A DNA stretch of 45,860 bases, taken from Candidatus Sabulitectum sp. Lineage in GTDB: Bacteria > Fermentibacterota > Fermentibacteria > Fermentibacterales > JCC-6. The position numbers and the translations under genes were made by a program. This document shows, piece after piece, positions 31,897 through 41,293 of the stretch; within the stretch, counting starts at the first letter, position 1; each line of letters opens with the position of its first letter. The stretch lies in the NCBI GenBank assembly GCA_023145375.1, contig JAGLDY010000012.1, forward strand, positions 1 to 45,860, read 5' to 3'. The notes under the pieces are model-generated. The model was given only the letters and a program-made list of their open reading frames with translations, was not told where the DNA came from and searched no databases.

Positions 31897-34775
31897 AAAT
31901 AAGAACTTCCATGGTATTCACTGTTCTGCTTGTTACTGTAATGCTGGGAGTGGTCTTTGGCATACTGACAAACAGCAGAAACAGCATCCTTGTAAAGGAG
32001 ATGTTCTATGTGGCTGGTGGCAGCATTGCTTCCATGCTGGCAGCTGCTCTCCTTTTTCTTAAAAAACCCTGCTACAGGCAAAGGGTCCCTCTTCTCTCCC
32101 TGGGTGCAGTAACAGCAGTGCTGGTTCTTATGGTAATAATGCATTTCTCCGGGATCGGTTCAACAAATGGACCCTTCACTTTTCTCATGCTGCTTTCTCT
32201 GGGAGCCCTGTCACTTTCATCACTTTTGTTCATGGATGAATCTCACATAAAGATCTTTACTTCTGTAATGCTGGGATCGGTCACCATTATGTTTGTTTAT
32301 GCAATTATGCAGTGGCAGGGAATCAATATTTTTTCCTGGGATGCTGCCCTGACAAGAAGCGGTAGAAGTACTGGAAGCCTTGGTAATCCTAACCTTCTTG
32401 GCGGTTTTGCATCTGCTTCTATCCCCTTTGGAATAACATATCTGATGTCATTGAAGAAGTTTTCCGCGGTTGTCAGGTCAGTTCTTGCTATTTTGTTCAC
32501 CGGTGTTGCTACCACTGCTGTGGTAGCAAGTGGAACCAGGGGAAGCGTTATTGGTGTTGCTGCGGGATGTTTTGTTCTGTTTTTATGGTTTTTGAAGAGC
32601 AGGGCGCACTCTCCCGGAATAAAGAAAGTTATACCGGCAGTTCTTCTGCTTGTGGTAATTGTTGCTTCAGTGGCCTTGCCTATGGCCTCAAGGCTCTCGG
32701 AGCTGGATCCCACCGCAGAGAATCAGGGAACCCTGCAGGTTAGAAAGATAATCTGGTCCGGGGCGCTCAGACTTTTCATGGATAGCCCGCTGGTTGGTCA
32801 TGGACCGGGATCTTTTCAGATTCTATTTCCTGAAGTGAGGAACCCTTCTTACAGTCTTCTGGGGGTCAGCCATAACACACTCCATGCCCACTGTGAGTAC
32901 CTGGAGATACTTGTTGACATCGGGCTTCTGGGGTTAATTCTGTGGGCTATTTTTGTATGGGGTCTTCTGAAACGAATGAAGGATATGGATCTGCTTCACG
33001 CAGGTGCTTTTGCCGGAATGGCAGCAATGCTTGCGGAGTCCCTGGTCTCGGTACACCTAAGGTGGCCGCCCACAGCCTGGATGTTCGCGACTCTGGCAAT
33101 GATTTTTCTTGCACGGGGCAGTGATGTCAGCATTCAGCCTGTCATTTCCCGGGGGAAAAGCAGAGCAGCTGCAGTATGTCTTGCTCTGGTGAGTGTTGTC
33201 CTGGCTTTAGGGTTCTTTGCGCACTACTTACCCATGTCCCGTTCGTCCGAGCTTGTATTCAAAGGGAAAGATATATTCCTGGCAAGAACAGAGGTCGCGA
33301 TGAATGGCGCTTATTCTGCTGCCGGTCAGTGGGTGAATTCAGGTGACCAGGCTTCCTTGAATGCGGCAGTTATTCAATGGCAGAATGCCACTGCTTTTGC
33401 AGACAGTGCTGTGATCTATTCAAGACTTGCTACAGAGATCTATCCCTGTGATCTGGGGGCATGGTATGCTCTTGGCAGTGCCCATCTCACCAGGTACATG
33501 GTCATAGAAGTACCGGTTCCGGCAATGCGCTCTGTTCTGGAAGCGATCGGGTTTTCGAGCGGTTACACTGCAGAGCAGACAAATGAAGAGCTGTTTCTGG
33601 GAATGGCAGCTTATGACAGCCTTACCACAATGGCTCCGAATTACGCAGAGGTTCACAACAACCTCGCCCTGGGATATTCAAATATGGGTCTGTTGGAAGA
33701 GTCCATGCATGAATTGTATCTGGCGTACAGGATACACGCCCACAGAAGAGAAGACTATTTTAATCAGGTTTCCTCACTACTGACCATCTGTCCGGGTTCC
33801 ATCGATGGAGCTCTTCTTTACTTCCGCCATATACTTGCAAAATATGATACGGATGCCCAGGGTGAGAAACTCGAAAATATGTTTGATACGGTAACCGACA
33901 AAGCATGTTTCCTTCTTTCAGCCCAGCCTGATAACAAAGCTGTATTGAAGGAAGAATTCCTTCTTCAAATTGAAGAGATACTTCCAGTTGAATTCCACTC
34001 AAGACTGATCGAAAGCATCAACAGAGCAGAGGATCACTCCCCGTTTGCAAACTGGGAAAACAGAGCACTTTTGAGCATGGGTGCTTTGGAAGCACTGGAA
34101 GAAATTCGCAGTATGTCGATCGTTTCTGCTTTCACCGGGAGTACATTTCCCACAGTATTGCCAGGGGATCCTGAATTCTATCAAGCAGCTGCATTATTCC
34201 TTTTCGCCTCGGAATGGAACCGGGACGCTTACGATCTTGTAATGGATATTTTTCTTGATCAAATAGTTATCGATCGCAATCTTGATGATGTAAACGCCCT
34301 GGTTCATAATGAACGGTTTGATGGATCTATTCATGCAGGGGTTCTGGAAGATATCCGGACTGTAAGATTAGCAGTGGCTGGAAGCAGAGCTGCTATGAGA
34401 GAAGGGTATGAGACACCCTGGCTGGCTGGCAGTCTTCCTGCTGTGATCTCTGACAGTCTTCATGCAAGGATGGTTTCTGACTCTTTGAACAGCAAATGGT
34501 ACCGGATGGAACTCCGAATGACATTTCTGCTGGTAACTTCCTACTGGTGGGATTACAATATATTCGCCTCCGGGCAGAATCAGTACCTGCTTGAACGTAT
34601 TTTCTATTGCAGAGATAAGATAAGAGAACTGGAGCCTTCTTCCTGGTCAATTATTGTCTCCATGATCCTGAGTGACGAGATCGAGAGGATCGGATTGTAT
34701 TGCAGTATCGGCTGTCCACAGACAGTGGGTCTGCTCAGGGATGATCTTGTCAGCGGGGCTCCCCGAGTCTTCTAA
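31893..34775 (+). CDS. O-antigen ligase/polymerase-like protein fused to a TPR-like domain
   Basis: The first 450 residues form about eleven helices with the Wzy_C hallmark loop: SPLVGHGPGSFQILFPE, then HNTLHAHCEYLEILVDIGLL. These are the residues that in WaaL-type ligases join glycan to lipid A core or to protein. The remaining 500 residues are soluble and helical. A TPR pattern is visible in APNYAEVHNNLALGYSNMG. The total of 960 residues is far longer than a typical 400-residue ligase, although TPR fusions are known in this family. It is the last gene of the glycan operon. Confidence 0.85.
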   Translation: MKIRTSMVFTVLLVTVMLGVVFGILTNSRNSILVKEMFYVAGGSIASMLAAALLFLKKPCYRQRVPLLSLGAVTAVLVLMVIMHFSGIGSTNGPFTFLMLLSLGALSLSSLLFMDESHIKIFTSVMLGSVTIMFVYAIMQWQGINIFSWDAALTRSGRSTGSLGNPNLLGGFASASIPFGITYLMSLKKFSAVVRSVLAILFTGVATTAVVASGTRGSVIGVAAGCFVLFLWFLKSRAHSPGIKKVIPAVLLLVVIVASVALPMASRLSELDPTAENQGTLQVRKIIWSGALRLFMDSPLVGHGPGSFQILFPEVRNPSYSLLGVSHNTLHAHCEYLEILVDIGLLGLILWAIFVWGLLKRMKDMDLLHAGAFAGMAAMLAESLVSVHLRWPPTAWMFATLAMIFLARGSDVSIQPVISRGKSRAAAVCLALVSVVLALGFFAHYLPMSRSSELVFKGKDIFLARTEVAMNGAYSAAGQWVNSGDQASLNAAVIQWQNATAFADSAVIYSRLATEIYPCDLGAWYALGSAHLTRYMVIEVPVPAMRSVLEAIGFSSGYTAEQTNEELFLGMAAYDSLTTMAPNYAEVHNNLALGYSNMGLLEESMHELYLAYRIHAHRREDYFNQVSSLLTICPGSIDGALLYFRHILAKYDTDAQGEKLENMFDTVTDKACFLLSAQPDNKAVLKEEFLLQIEEILPVEFHSRLIESINRAEDHSPFANWENRALLSMGALEALEEIRSMSIVSAFTGSTFPTVLPGDPEFYQAAALFLFASEWNRDAYDLVMDIFLDQIVIDRNLDDVNALVHNERFDGSIHAGVLEDIRTVRLAVAGSRAAMREGYETPWLAGSLPAVISDSLHARMVSDSLNSKWYRMELRMTFLLVTSYWWDYNIFASGQNQYLLERIFYCRDKIRELEPSSWSIIVSMILSDEIERIGLYCSIGCPQTVGLLRDDLVSGAPRVF

Positions 34776-34813
34776 AAAAAGTTCCCGGTATCCGTGATGA
34801 TCCCCAGCAGCAC

Positions 34814-34842
34814 TTGATGCAGGCAAAGTAATACCATAGATT
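34814..34842 (+). promoter_or_regulatory. Promoter of the rimP-nusA-infB operon
   Basis: TTGATG (34814-34819) and TAGATT (34837-34842) are 17 bases apart. Transcription from near 34849 would run through the hairpin at 34865-34883 into rimP. Confidence 0.45.
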
Positions 34843-34864
34843 AGCGGTACTTGTGCTGTATGGC

Positions 34865-34883
34865 ATGGGCGCTTGGCGCCCAT
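34865..34883 (+). terminator. Terminator-like hairpin in the rimP leader
   Basis: ATGGGCGC (34865-34872) pairs perfectly with GCGCCCAT (34876-34883) across the loop TTG, and TTTTTG follows. It lies after the predicted promoter and 48 bases before the rimP start. It could end readthrough from the glycan operon, or act as an attenuator of the nusA operon. Confidence 0.5.
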
Positions 34884-34930
34884 TTTTGCTATATCGCATG
34901 TGTTTCACCAGCATTTACGGAGGTTTACCT

Positions 34931-35350
34931 TTGGCTCATGATGATGTACTGGAACATGTTGAGAAAATAGTTGATGGTTTTGGTTTTCTGCTTGTTGATA
35001 TGAATCTGTTTCAGGCAGGAAGAAGAAAAATTCTACGCGTACTGGTAGACAGGGTTGGAAGAATTGGCCTTGATGAGTGTGCAAAAGTATCAAGAGCTGT
35101 ATCAGATACTATTGAAACACTTGATCTTATAGGAGATGCTTATACCCTCGAGGTAAGCTCGCCGGGTATAGGAAGGCAGCTGTCCACCGAGAATGACTGG
35201 GTCCGCTGTGTTGGGAGAAGGATAGAAGTAAAAACAGAGTCCAGCGAGTTTGTGAGCGTTCTCGCAAGTTACAATGAAGGACTTTTAACATTTGAGGACG
35301 GTAAAGTCACAGATCCAGCAAGTGTACTTTCCGCCCGGGAAGCAATCTGA
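34931..35350 (+). CDS. rimP: Ribosome maturation factor RimP
   Basis: RimP helps assemble the 30S subunit. The 139-residue product begins LAHDDVLEHVEKIVDGFGFLL, the usual RimP N-terminus. It has the conserved VLVDRVGRIGLDECAKVSRA and YTLEVSSPGIGRQL blocks. The start is TTG 34931, preceded by GGAGGT (34919-34924) with six-base spacing; upstream in-frame ATGs fall before this site. It heads the conserved cluster rimP-nusA-infB and lies 13 bases before nusA. Confidence 0.92.
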   Translation: MAHDDVLEHVEKIVDGFGFLLVDMNLFQAGRRKILRVLVDRVGRIGLDECAKVSRAVSDTIETLDLIGDAYTLEVSSPGIGRQLSTENDWVRCVGRRIEVKTESSEFVSVLASYNEGLLTFEDGKVTDPASVLSAREAI

Positions 35351-35363
35351 CAGGAGGGATCAA

Positions 35364-36737
35364 TTGGCGGATTTTGAGAGAATAGATGCTCTCGCCAGTC
35401 TGGTGAGGGAAAAAGGCGTGAACAGGGAAATTCTTCTCAGAAGCCTTCATGCAGGTCTTGCCAAGGCCTCTCTAAGAGAGTATGGGGAAGAACAGGACAT
35501 CAAGGTTACATGGGAACAGGGCAGTGGTGACATTCGTATGGAAGCCGTGAAGACCGTTGTTGAAAAGGTTGCCAGAGGAAAAACTCATCTGGAGATCGAA
35601 CTTAAGAAAGCCAGAAAGATTGAAAAAAAGTGTGAGCTGGGTGACCAGATCGCAGTGCCCATCAGCATAACTGACTTTGGAAGAGCTGCAGTGAACGAGT
35701 TCAGATCAGAGTTCCTGCTGCTTGTTAAATCTGCAGAGAGAAATCAGGTCTGGAAAGACTACGAAGACAGAGTCGGCTCCATCATCCCCAGGTGCAGAGT
35801 ACAGCAGGTTTACAGGAATAGAATCCTCATACAGGTTGACGGTAGCATTGAAGCTGTTGTTCCAGCTGATGAGAGAGCCAGGGGCGAAAGGTATGATCAG
35901 GGAGATTCAATAACGCCTGTTCTTATTAAAGTTGAAAGACCTGAGAGCCTTGAACCTCAGCTTCTTCTCTCCCGGGCAACTCCGGAACTTGTCAGAAGAC
36001 TATTTGAGAGGGAAGCTCCAGAGATAGAGGAAGGCGTTGTAAGCATAAAGGTCATTGCCCGTGAACCTGGTGTAAGATCAAAGATCGCAGTTTCCAGTAC
36101 TGATATGCGTATTGACGCTGTTGGTGCGTTTGTAGGTATGAAGGGAACCAGAGTTCAATCCGTTATGAGAGAGCTTAACGGTGAACGCATTGATATCCTT
36201 CCATGGACCAGGGACAGGTATGTCCTGGCATCACAGGCGCTGGCACCGGCCACGGTGCTTAGTATTGAATCTGAACAATCCTTCAACCGGGAAACCGGTG
36301 AGATGGAAGATATTCTCATTGCTGTTGTTCCGGATGATCAGCTCTCTCTTGCTATCGGCAGGAACGGACACAATGTAAGGCTGGCAGGGCAGCTTGTAGA
36401 GCGCAGAATTGATCTGAAGACCCAGAGTCAGTGGGAAGAGGAGAATCGCTGGAAGAATATGCTCAGGGTTGATGTGAGCGAGCTTCCATGTGTGAATGAC
36501 AAACTGGCTGAAAGACTTAGCAGAGCCGGTTATGACTCTGCTCAGATCGTAATGGAATCCACAGAAGAAGAGCTGCAGGAAGTTCAGGGAGTTGGTCCTG
36601 TGAAGCTTGCGCAGATATTGAAAGAGGCTGCTGATCTTATTGATCAGAGAGTACATCAGATAGAGGTAGCAAAACAACTTGAGCAGAGTAGTTCGTCTGA
36701 AGCAGAAGCAGAAGAAGCCACCGAGCAAAAAGAATAA
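35364..36737 (+). CDS. nusA: Transcription termination/antitermination factor NusA
   Basis: NusA binds RNA polymerase and nascent RNA. The 457-residue protein has the N-terminal polymerase-binding domain, an S1 domain (around VGSIIPRCRVQQVYRNRILI), two KH domains (AVGAFVGMKGTRVQSVMREL and LSLAIGRNGHNVRLAGQL) and one C-terminal helix-hairpin-helix block (EVQGVGPVKLAQIL). The start is TTG 35364 after AGGAGG. An upstream frame from 35292 overlaps rimP and is rejected. A short acidic Ser/Glu tail ends the protein. Confidence 0.95.
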   Translation: MADFERIDALASLVREKGVNREILLRSLHAGLAKASLREYGEEQDIKVTWEQGSGDIRMEAVKTVVEKVARGKTHLEIELKKARKIEKKCELGDQIAVPISITDFGRAAVNEFRSEFLLLVKSAERNQVWKDYEDRVGSIIPRCRVQQVYRNRILIQVDGSIEAVVPADERARGERYDQGDSITPVLIKVERPESLEPQLLLSRATPELVRRLFEREAPEIEEGVVSIKVIAREPGVRSKIAVSSTDMRIDAVGAFVGMKGTRVQSVMRELNGERIDILPWTRDRYVLASQALAPATVLSIESEQSFNRETGEMEDILIAVVPDDQLSLAIGRNGHNVRLAGQLVERRIDLKTQSQWEEENRWKNMLRVDVSELPCVNDKLAERLSRAGYDSAQIVMESTEEELQEVQGVGPVKLAQILKEAADLIDQRVHQIEVAKQLEQSSSSEAEAEEATEQKE

Positions 36738-36763
36738 ATGCACCCTGGAAGAAGGTGATTTTC

Positions 36764-38911
36764 TTGGTTGAAGAAACAAAAGTACAGAAGCGAAGGGTGT
36801 ATGAGCTTGCTCGAGAGTTGAATATCTCCAGCGAGGCACTTCTCAAGGTTCTGAAAGAACTGAAAATTGAAACAAAGAGCCATATGAGCACTGTGAGCAG
36901 TGAAGATACGAAAAGGGTAGTTGAACAGTTTGAAAAGCAAAAGGCTGAAGCTAAGACCCGTGCCACAAAGAAGCGTAAACGCAGACGCAGAAAGAAAAAG
37001 ACAGTAGTCTCCGCTGAAACCGTTAAGAATGTCAAGAAGATACTGGCCAAGATAGACTCCGGCGGTGCCAGAAAACGCAAGAGTAAGAAAGTCAAGTACC
37101 GAAAGGAAAAGCAGGAGAGGCACGAGGAAAAACGTATTTTCGCTGAGGGTGAAGAGCAGATACTGAAAGTTACTGAGTTTACAAGTCCTGCTGAACTTGC
37201 CCAGCAGATGGACCAGCCGGTGAACGGCGTTATTGCTGCCTGTATGAAGCTTGGCGTCATGGCAACTGCGAATCAGAGGCTGGACGTCGATACTATATCT
37301 CTTGTGGCAGAAGAACTTGGATTTACAATAAGAGAAGTCAGCGAGTATGGTGCTGAAGCCCTTGAAGAGGCAAGAGTGTCCGATGAAGATGCTGTTGATG
37401 AGGAAAGACCACCTGTTGTAACAATAATGGGTCATGTGGATCACGGAAAGACAGCTCTTCTGGACAGGATACGCTCAGCCAATGTGATAGCCACGGAATC
37501 TGGAGGGATCACACAGCACATTGGTGCCTACGTGGCTACAGTTGGTGATGACAGACAGGTGACATTTATCGATACACCAGGTCATGCTGCTTTCACTGCA
37601 ATGCGGGCGCGTGGTGCCATGGTAACTGATATCGTAGTTCTTGTGGTGGCTTCAGACAGCAGAGTTATGCCGCAGACGAAAGAATCAATTGAACACGCAA
37701 GAGCAGCGGGAATTCCCATAATAGTTGCTATTACAAAAATGGATCTTTCCACGGCGAACCCGGACTTCATCAAGCAGGATCTTTCCAAGAACAACGTTCT
37801 TGTTGAGGAATGGAGCGGTAGTGTACAGTGTGCCGAGGTTTCTGCAATGACTGGGGTTGGTGTGGATGAGCTTCTGGATATGATTCTTATACAGGCTGAA
37901 ATGCTTGAACTCGTCGCTGTTCCGAGCAGACTTGCCAGAGGAACAGTACTTGAGGGAAGAGTCGATCCCAGAAGAGGCTCTATTGTGAACATTCTTGTGC
38001 AGGACGGTACTCTCCGTGAAGGTGATTGTTTTGTGGCAGGACAGTATTCAGGTAGAGCCAGAGCTTTATTTGACGAGAATGATGTGGCTATACTTGAAGT
38101 ACCACCTGGTTACCCTGTCCAGCTCCTTGGCTCTCCTGGAGTTCCATCTGCCGGAGATTCTTTCATCGGCGTGGAGAGCGAACAGGAAGCCAGAAAAGTA
38201 GCCCTTCGTCGGCAGATGGTCACACGGGAGAAGCTCCTTCATTCAAGATGCAGGGTTTCCCTTGAGGATTTCTGGGCCAGCTCTAACAGCGATGAGAGAG
38301 TTCTCAATGTGATAATAAAGTCGGATGTTTCCGGTTCTGCGGAAGCCATAATTGATTCCCTTTCAAATCTTCAGACTGATGAGGTGGGAGTTAACGTGAT
38401 CCTCAGCGGTGCAGGCGGTATCACTGAGAGTGATGTTGACCTTGCCGCTGCTTCCGATGCGGTTATCCTGGGCTTCAAGGTTCGTCCGGATCAGAGAGCC
38501 AGGGAAAGAGCTTCCGAGGAAGGGGTGGAGATAAGCACTTACAGTGTTATCTACCATCTTGAGGATACCGTAAGAAAGGCTCTTGGCGGTCTACTTAAGC
38601 CGGAGGAAAAGGAAGAATTCCTCGGTTCCGTTGAGGTCAGGGATACATTCAAGGTTCCCAAGATCGGCGTTATTGCAGGTTGCTACATAGTTGCAGGGAA
38701 GATCAAGCGAAACGCCCGTGCACGACTTGTAAGGAACGGAGTTGTTCTCTGGGAGGGTGAGATATCCTCTCTGAAGCATCACAAGGATGACAAGCGCGAG
38801 ATGACTGCGGGGTTTGAATGCGGTATTGGCCTCTTTAAGTACAACGATATCAAGGTTGGCGATACTATTGAGAGCTTTGAAATAATCAAGATTGCGAGAG
38901 AACTGGAGTGA
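36764..38911 (+). CDS. infB: Translation initiation factor IF-2
   Basis: IF-2 places initiator tRNA on the ribosome. An N-terminal IF2_N domain (VYELARELNISSEALLKVLK) is followed by a very basic linker with a run of Lys/Arg near residue 75, and a second IF2_N-like block. The GTPase domain follows with GHVDHGKT near residue 223, DTPGHAAF and TKMD, then the C1/C2 domains. The start is taken as TTG 36764 after AAGGTG; GTG 36755 lies inside that ribosome site. At 715 residues it is shorter than E. coli IF-2 because the linker is compact. It overlaps rbfA by GTGA. Confidence 0.95.
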   Translation: MVEETKVQKRRVYELARELNISSEALLKVLKELKIETKSHMSTVSSEDTKRVVEQFEKQKAEAKTRATKKRKRRRRKKKTVVSAETVKNVKKILAKIDSGGARKRKSKKVKYRKEKQERHEEKRIFAEGEEQILKVTEFTSPAELAQQMDQPVNGVIAACMKLGVMATANQRLDVDTISLVAEELGFTIREVSEYGAEALEEARVSDEDAVDEERPPVVTIMGHVDHGKTALLDRIRSANVIATESGGITQHIGAYVATVGDDRQVTFIDTPGHAAFTAMRARGAMVTDIVVLVVASDSRVMPQTKESIEHARAAGIPIIVAITKMDLSTANPDFIKQDLSKNNVLVEEWSGSVQCAEVSAMTGVGVDELLDMILIQAEMLELVAVPSRLARGTVLEGRVDPRRGSIVNILVQDGTLREGDCFVAGQYSGRARALFDENDVAILEVPPGYPVQLLGSPGVPSAGDSFIGVESEQEARKVALRRQMVTREKLLHSRCRVSLEDFWASSNSDERVLNVIIKSDVSGSAEAIIDSLSNLQTDEVGVNVILSGAGGITESDVDLAAASDAVILGFKVRPDQRARERASEEGVEISTYSVIYHLEDTVRKALGGLLKPEEKEEFLGSVEVRDTFKVPKIGVIAGCYIVAGKIKRNARARLVRNGVVLWEGEISSLKHHKDDKREMTAGFECGIGLFKYNDIKVGDTIESFEIIKIARELE

Positions 38912-39258
38912 ATCCAAGAAGAACAGAGCAGATAGCCAATAGAATACAGATGCTTGTGTCCGGCATTCTGCAGCGGGAAGTTTCAGATCCCAGATTGAAT
39001 TCTCTAGTTGTTAACAGGGTTGAACTCGCCAGGGATGGTTCATTCGCAAGAATTTATGTCTCTTCCTATCTGCCTGAGGCAGAGTCAGAGGAAATACAGA
39101 AGGTTCTGAAAAAGGCATCCGGTTTTATCCGCAGAAACCTTGCAGGAAAACTTGATCTGAGGATAGTGCCAACCCTTCGTTTTCAGTGGGATGATTCAGT
39201 TAAGGAGGGAGAGGAAATTCTCTCTACTCTCCGCAAACTGAAGACGGAGGACGACTGA
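38908..39258 (+). CDS. rbfA: Ribosome-binding factor A
   Basis: RbfA acts in late 30S maturation. The 116-residue product has the KH-like pattern RRTEQIANRIQMLVSGILQR, VSDPRLNSLVVNRVEL and RIYVSSYL. It ends with RIVPTLRFQWDDSVKEGEEI, a family hallmark. The GTG start at 38908 overlaps the infB stop (GTGA). Gene order infB-rbfA-truB is the standard one. Confidence 0.93.
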   Translation: MNPRRTEQIANRIQMLVSGILQREVSDPRLNSLVVNRVELARDGSFARIYVSSYLPEAESEEIQKVLKKASGFIRRNLAGKLDLRIVPTLRFQWDDSVKEGEEILSTLRKLKTEDD

Positions 39259-39261
39259 GAG

Positions 39262-40110
39262 GTGCTGGGGGGAGTTTATCTTCTAGACAAAATGGCCGGA
39301 GTAACATCCCGTCATGCTGCCATGGCGGTGGCAAAGGCTAACGGCTTCAAGAAGTACGGCCATTGCGGGACGCTTGACCCGGATGCCACCGGGTTGCTGG
39401 TTGTGCTTCTCGGTAAAGCCACTCGTCTGGCTTCTTATATTTCAGGTGACTCAAAGCGCTATTCTTTTGACATGGTCACCGGCATTGACACTGATACCCT
39501 TGATCTGTCTGGCAGGCTCCTCAGGGAAGTTGACTGCAGTGATCTTACTACAGAGCTTCTTGTTGCGAAGCTTCCATTATTCACAGGATCGTTTCTTCAA
39601 AGGGTACCACTTTTCAGCGCGGTAAGAGTCGGTGGTAAACGCGGCTACAAACTTGCCAGGCAAGGTGAGACCCCTGAAATGCCGGAAAGGATGGTAACGG
39701 TGGCAGGATGGAGCTCAGGAGAGCTGAAAGGGAACAGGATCCCCCTCGAAGTTACCGTATCAACCGGTACATACATAAGGGCATTGGCCAGAGATATAGG
39801 CAAGTCACTCAGTATCTCTGCAGTGGCCGATAACATCAGAAGGATCAGCGCAGGGAGATTCACTGTAGATGATGCTTCCACACTTAACGACAGTGAGGGA
39901 TCAATGCTGACCATGGCTGAGGCAATGAGCCAGTATCCATCTGTAACTGTTACAGCAGGGACAGCCATGGGTATTTCCCATGGGAATTCATTCCCTTTTG
40001 AAAACACCGGCACCGCCGTTGCCCTGGACATTCATGGAGAACTGCTTGCAGTTGGCACAGGTGACGGGGTCACCTTTCAGCCCAAAGTAGTTCTTGCAGG
40101 CGGGGTATAA
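39262..40110 (+). CDS. truB: tRNA pseudouridine(55) synthase
   Basis: TruB makes pseudouridine 55 in tRNA. The catalytic aspartate lies in YGHCGTLDPDATGLLVVLLG, preceded by LLDKMAGVTSRHAAM. Later blocks KRYSFDMVTGIDTDTLDLSG and STGTYIRALARDIG are also typical. The 282-residue protein starts at GTG 39262, three bases after rbfA. The C-terminal 60 residues resemble the short PUA-like end of bacterial TruB. Confidence 0.94.
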   Translation: MLGGVYLLDKMAGVTSRHAAMAVAKANGFKKYGHCGTLDPDATGLLVVLLGKATRLASYISGDSKRYSFDMVTGIDTDTLDLSGRLLREVDCSDLTTELLVAKLPLFTGSFLQRVPLFSAVRVGGKRGYKLARQGETPEMPERMVTVAGWSSGELKGNRIPLEVTVSTGTYIRALARDIGKSLSISAVADNIRRISAGRFTVDDASTLNDSEGSMLTMAEAMSQYPSVTVTAGTAMGISHGNSFPFENTGTAVALDIHGELLAVGTGDGVTFQPKVVLAGGV

Positions 40111-40112
40111 TA

Positions 40113-40955
40113 ATGAGACTTGCAGCTTTAGGGGCTTTTGACGGTATCCACAGAGGACACATGAAAGTTATCAGGGCGGCAGGCCCCGATCCGGGTATTG
40201 TGTGTTTTGAGCCTGTACCCAGACAGATGTTCGGAGGGCTTGCCTGGAGAAAACGACTCACAACTCCTGCGGAGCGTTATGAATTGTTGCGGGGCAACGG
40301 AATATCTAGTATTATTACGCTTCCGTTTGACGGTATAACTGCGGCCACTACTCCGCAGGATTTCAGCGGGTCTCTTGCTGAGATCGGTCTGTTCAGCGGA
40401 TTTGTTGTCGGGTATGATTTTCGATTCGGCAGTGATGCTTCCGGCACCACTGCTACTTTGAAAAGGGAACTGGAAGTTCTTGGTCTTTCCACTTTTGTAG
40501 TGGAGCCTGAGGATTTTCAGGGGATGCCTGTTAAGAGCGGGAGGATAAGGGAGTTTCTGCTTGAAGGTGATTTGAGCAGCGCCTCAGATCTTCTAGGTCG
40601 GGTTTATGGAGCAACAGGTGTTGTTTCCCGAGGCAGGGGTTTTGGCAGGACACTGGGATTTCCAACCCTGAACATCAGGGTTCCTGAGTCTAAGCTGCTA
40701 CCCTTACAGGGGAGTTACGCTACCTTCGCCAGGGTGGGTTCCAAAAAGCTCAAGGCCGTGGCTTTTGTGGTTCCGAGAAGGAACCTGGTTGAGGTGCACG
40801 TGCCCTCTCTTGAAGGTGATCATTATGGTGCTGTGGCATCTGTTGAGTTTGTATCCTTCATCAGAGAGCCTGCGAAAGTTGATTCGGAAGAAATGTTGAG
40901 AAAACTGATAAAGAACGATCTTGAAAGATCAATGGAGGTACTGAAAGAATGGTAA
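40113..40955 (+). CDS. ribF: Bifunctional riboflavin kinase/FAD synthetase
   Basis: RibF turns riboflavin into FMN and then FAD. The N-terminal adenylyltransferase domain has [10 protein letters not shown] and [14 protein letters not shown]. The C-terminal kinase domain has [17 protein letters not shown] and the catalytic Glu in [14 protein letters not shown]. The chain begins only six residues before the first motif, so the N-terminus is shorter than usual (280 residues in all). It lies two bases after truB and overlaps rpsO by seven bases. Confidence 0.93.
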   Translation: MRLAALGAFDGIHRGHMKVIRAAGPDPGIVCFEPVPRQMFGGLAWRKRLTTPAERYELLRGNGISSIITLPFDGITAATTPQDFSGSLAEIGLFSGFVVGYDFRFGSDASGTTATLKRELEVLGLSTFVVEPEDFQGMPVKSGRIREFLLEGDLSSASDLLGRVYGATGVVSRGRGFGRTLGFPTLNIRVPESKLLPLQGSYATFARVGSKKLKAVAFVVPRRNLVEVHVPSLEGDHYGAVASVEFVSFIREPAKVDSEEMLRKLIKNDLERSMEVLKEW

Positions 40956-41215
40956 CCAGTGAGCGTAAAAAGGAGTTTGCGATCCAATTCGGTAGCAACG
41001 AAGCAGATACAGGAAGAACCGAAGTTCAGATCGCTATCCACACTGAAAGGATCAAGCAGCTTACAGAGCACGCAAAAGCAAATCCCAAGGATAACAATTT
41101 CCGAAGGGGGCTTCTTATGCTTGTGGGCAAGAGGCGTCGTCTTCTTAACTACCTGATAGCCACAGATGTTGATAGATACAGGAACATAGTGAAGGAACTG
41201 GGACTCAGAAGATAA
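40949..41215 (+). CDS. rpsO: 30S ribosomal protein S15
   Basis: This 88-residue 16S rRNA-binding protein has the usual S15 blocks: [37 protein letters not shown] and [19 protein letters not shown] 40949 overlaps the ribF stop. It precedes pnp, the order found in most bacteria. Confidence 0.96.
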   Translation: MVTSERKKEFAIQFGSNEADTGRTEVQIAIHTERIKQLTEHAKANPKDNNFRRGLLMLVGKRRRLLNYLIATDVDRYRNIVKELGLRR

Positions 41216-41247
41216 CAGACCGGTTATGGTTCCAGCTAAAAAGTCTG

Positions 41248-41262
41248 CAGGCAAACGGCCTG
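41248..41262 (+). promoter_or_regulatory. Small hairpin in the rpsO-pnp spacer
   Basis: CAGGC (41248-41252) pairs with GCCTG (41258-41262) around AAACG, and two more pairs form beyond a G-G mismatch. In E. coli the pnp leader forms a duplex that is cut by RNase III and controls pnp; whether this one does is not known. Confidence 0.3.
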
Positions 41263-41293
41263 GAGGTATAAGTAAGTCAGATTTAAGGAAAGT

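Noticed and set aside
36637-37444. Open frames of 207 and 262 codons on the - strand opposite infB and the end of nusA
   Set aside because: Their leucine-, phenylalanine- and serine-rich products are the reverse reading of the Lys/Arg/Glu-rich infB linker.
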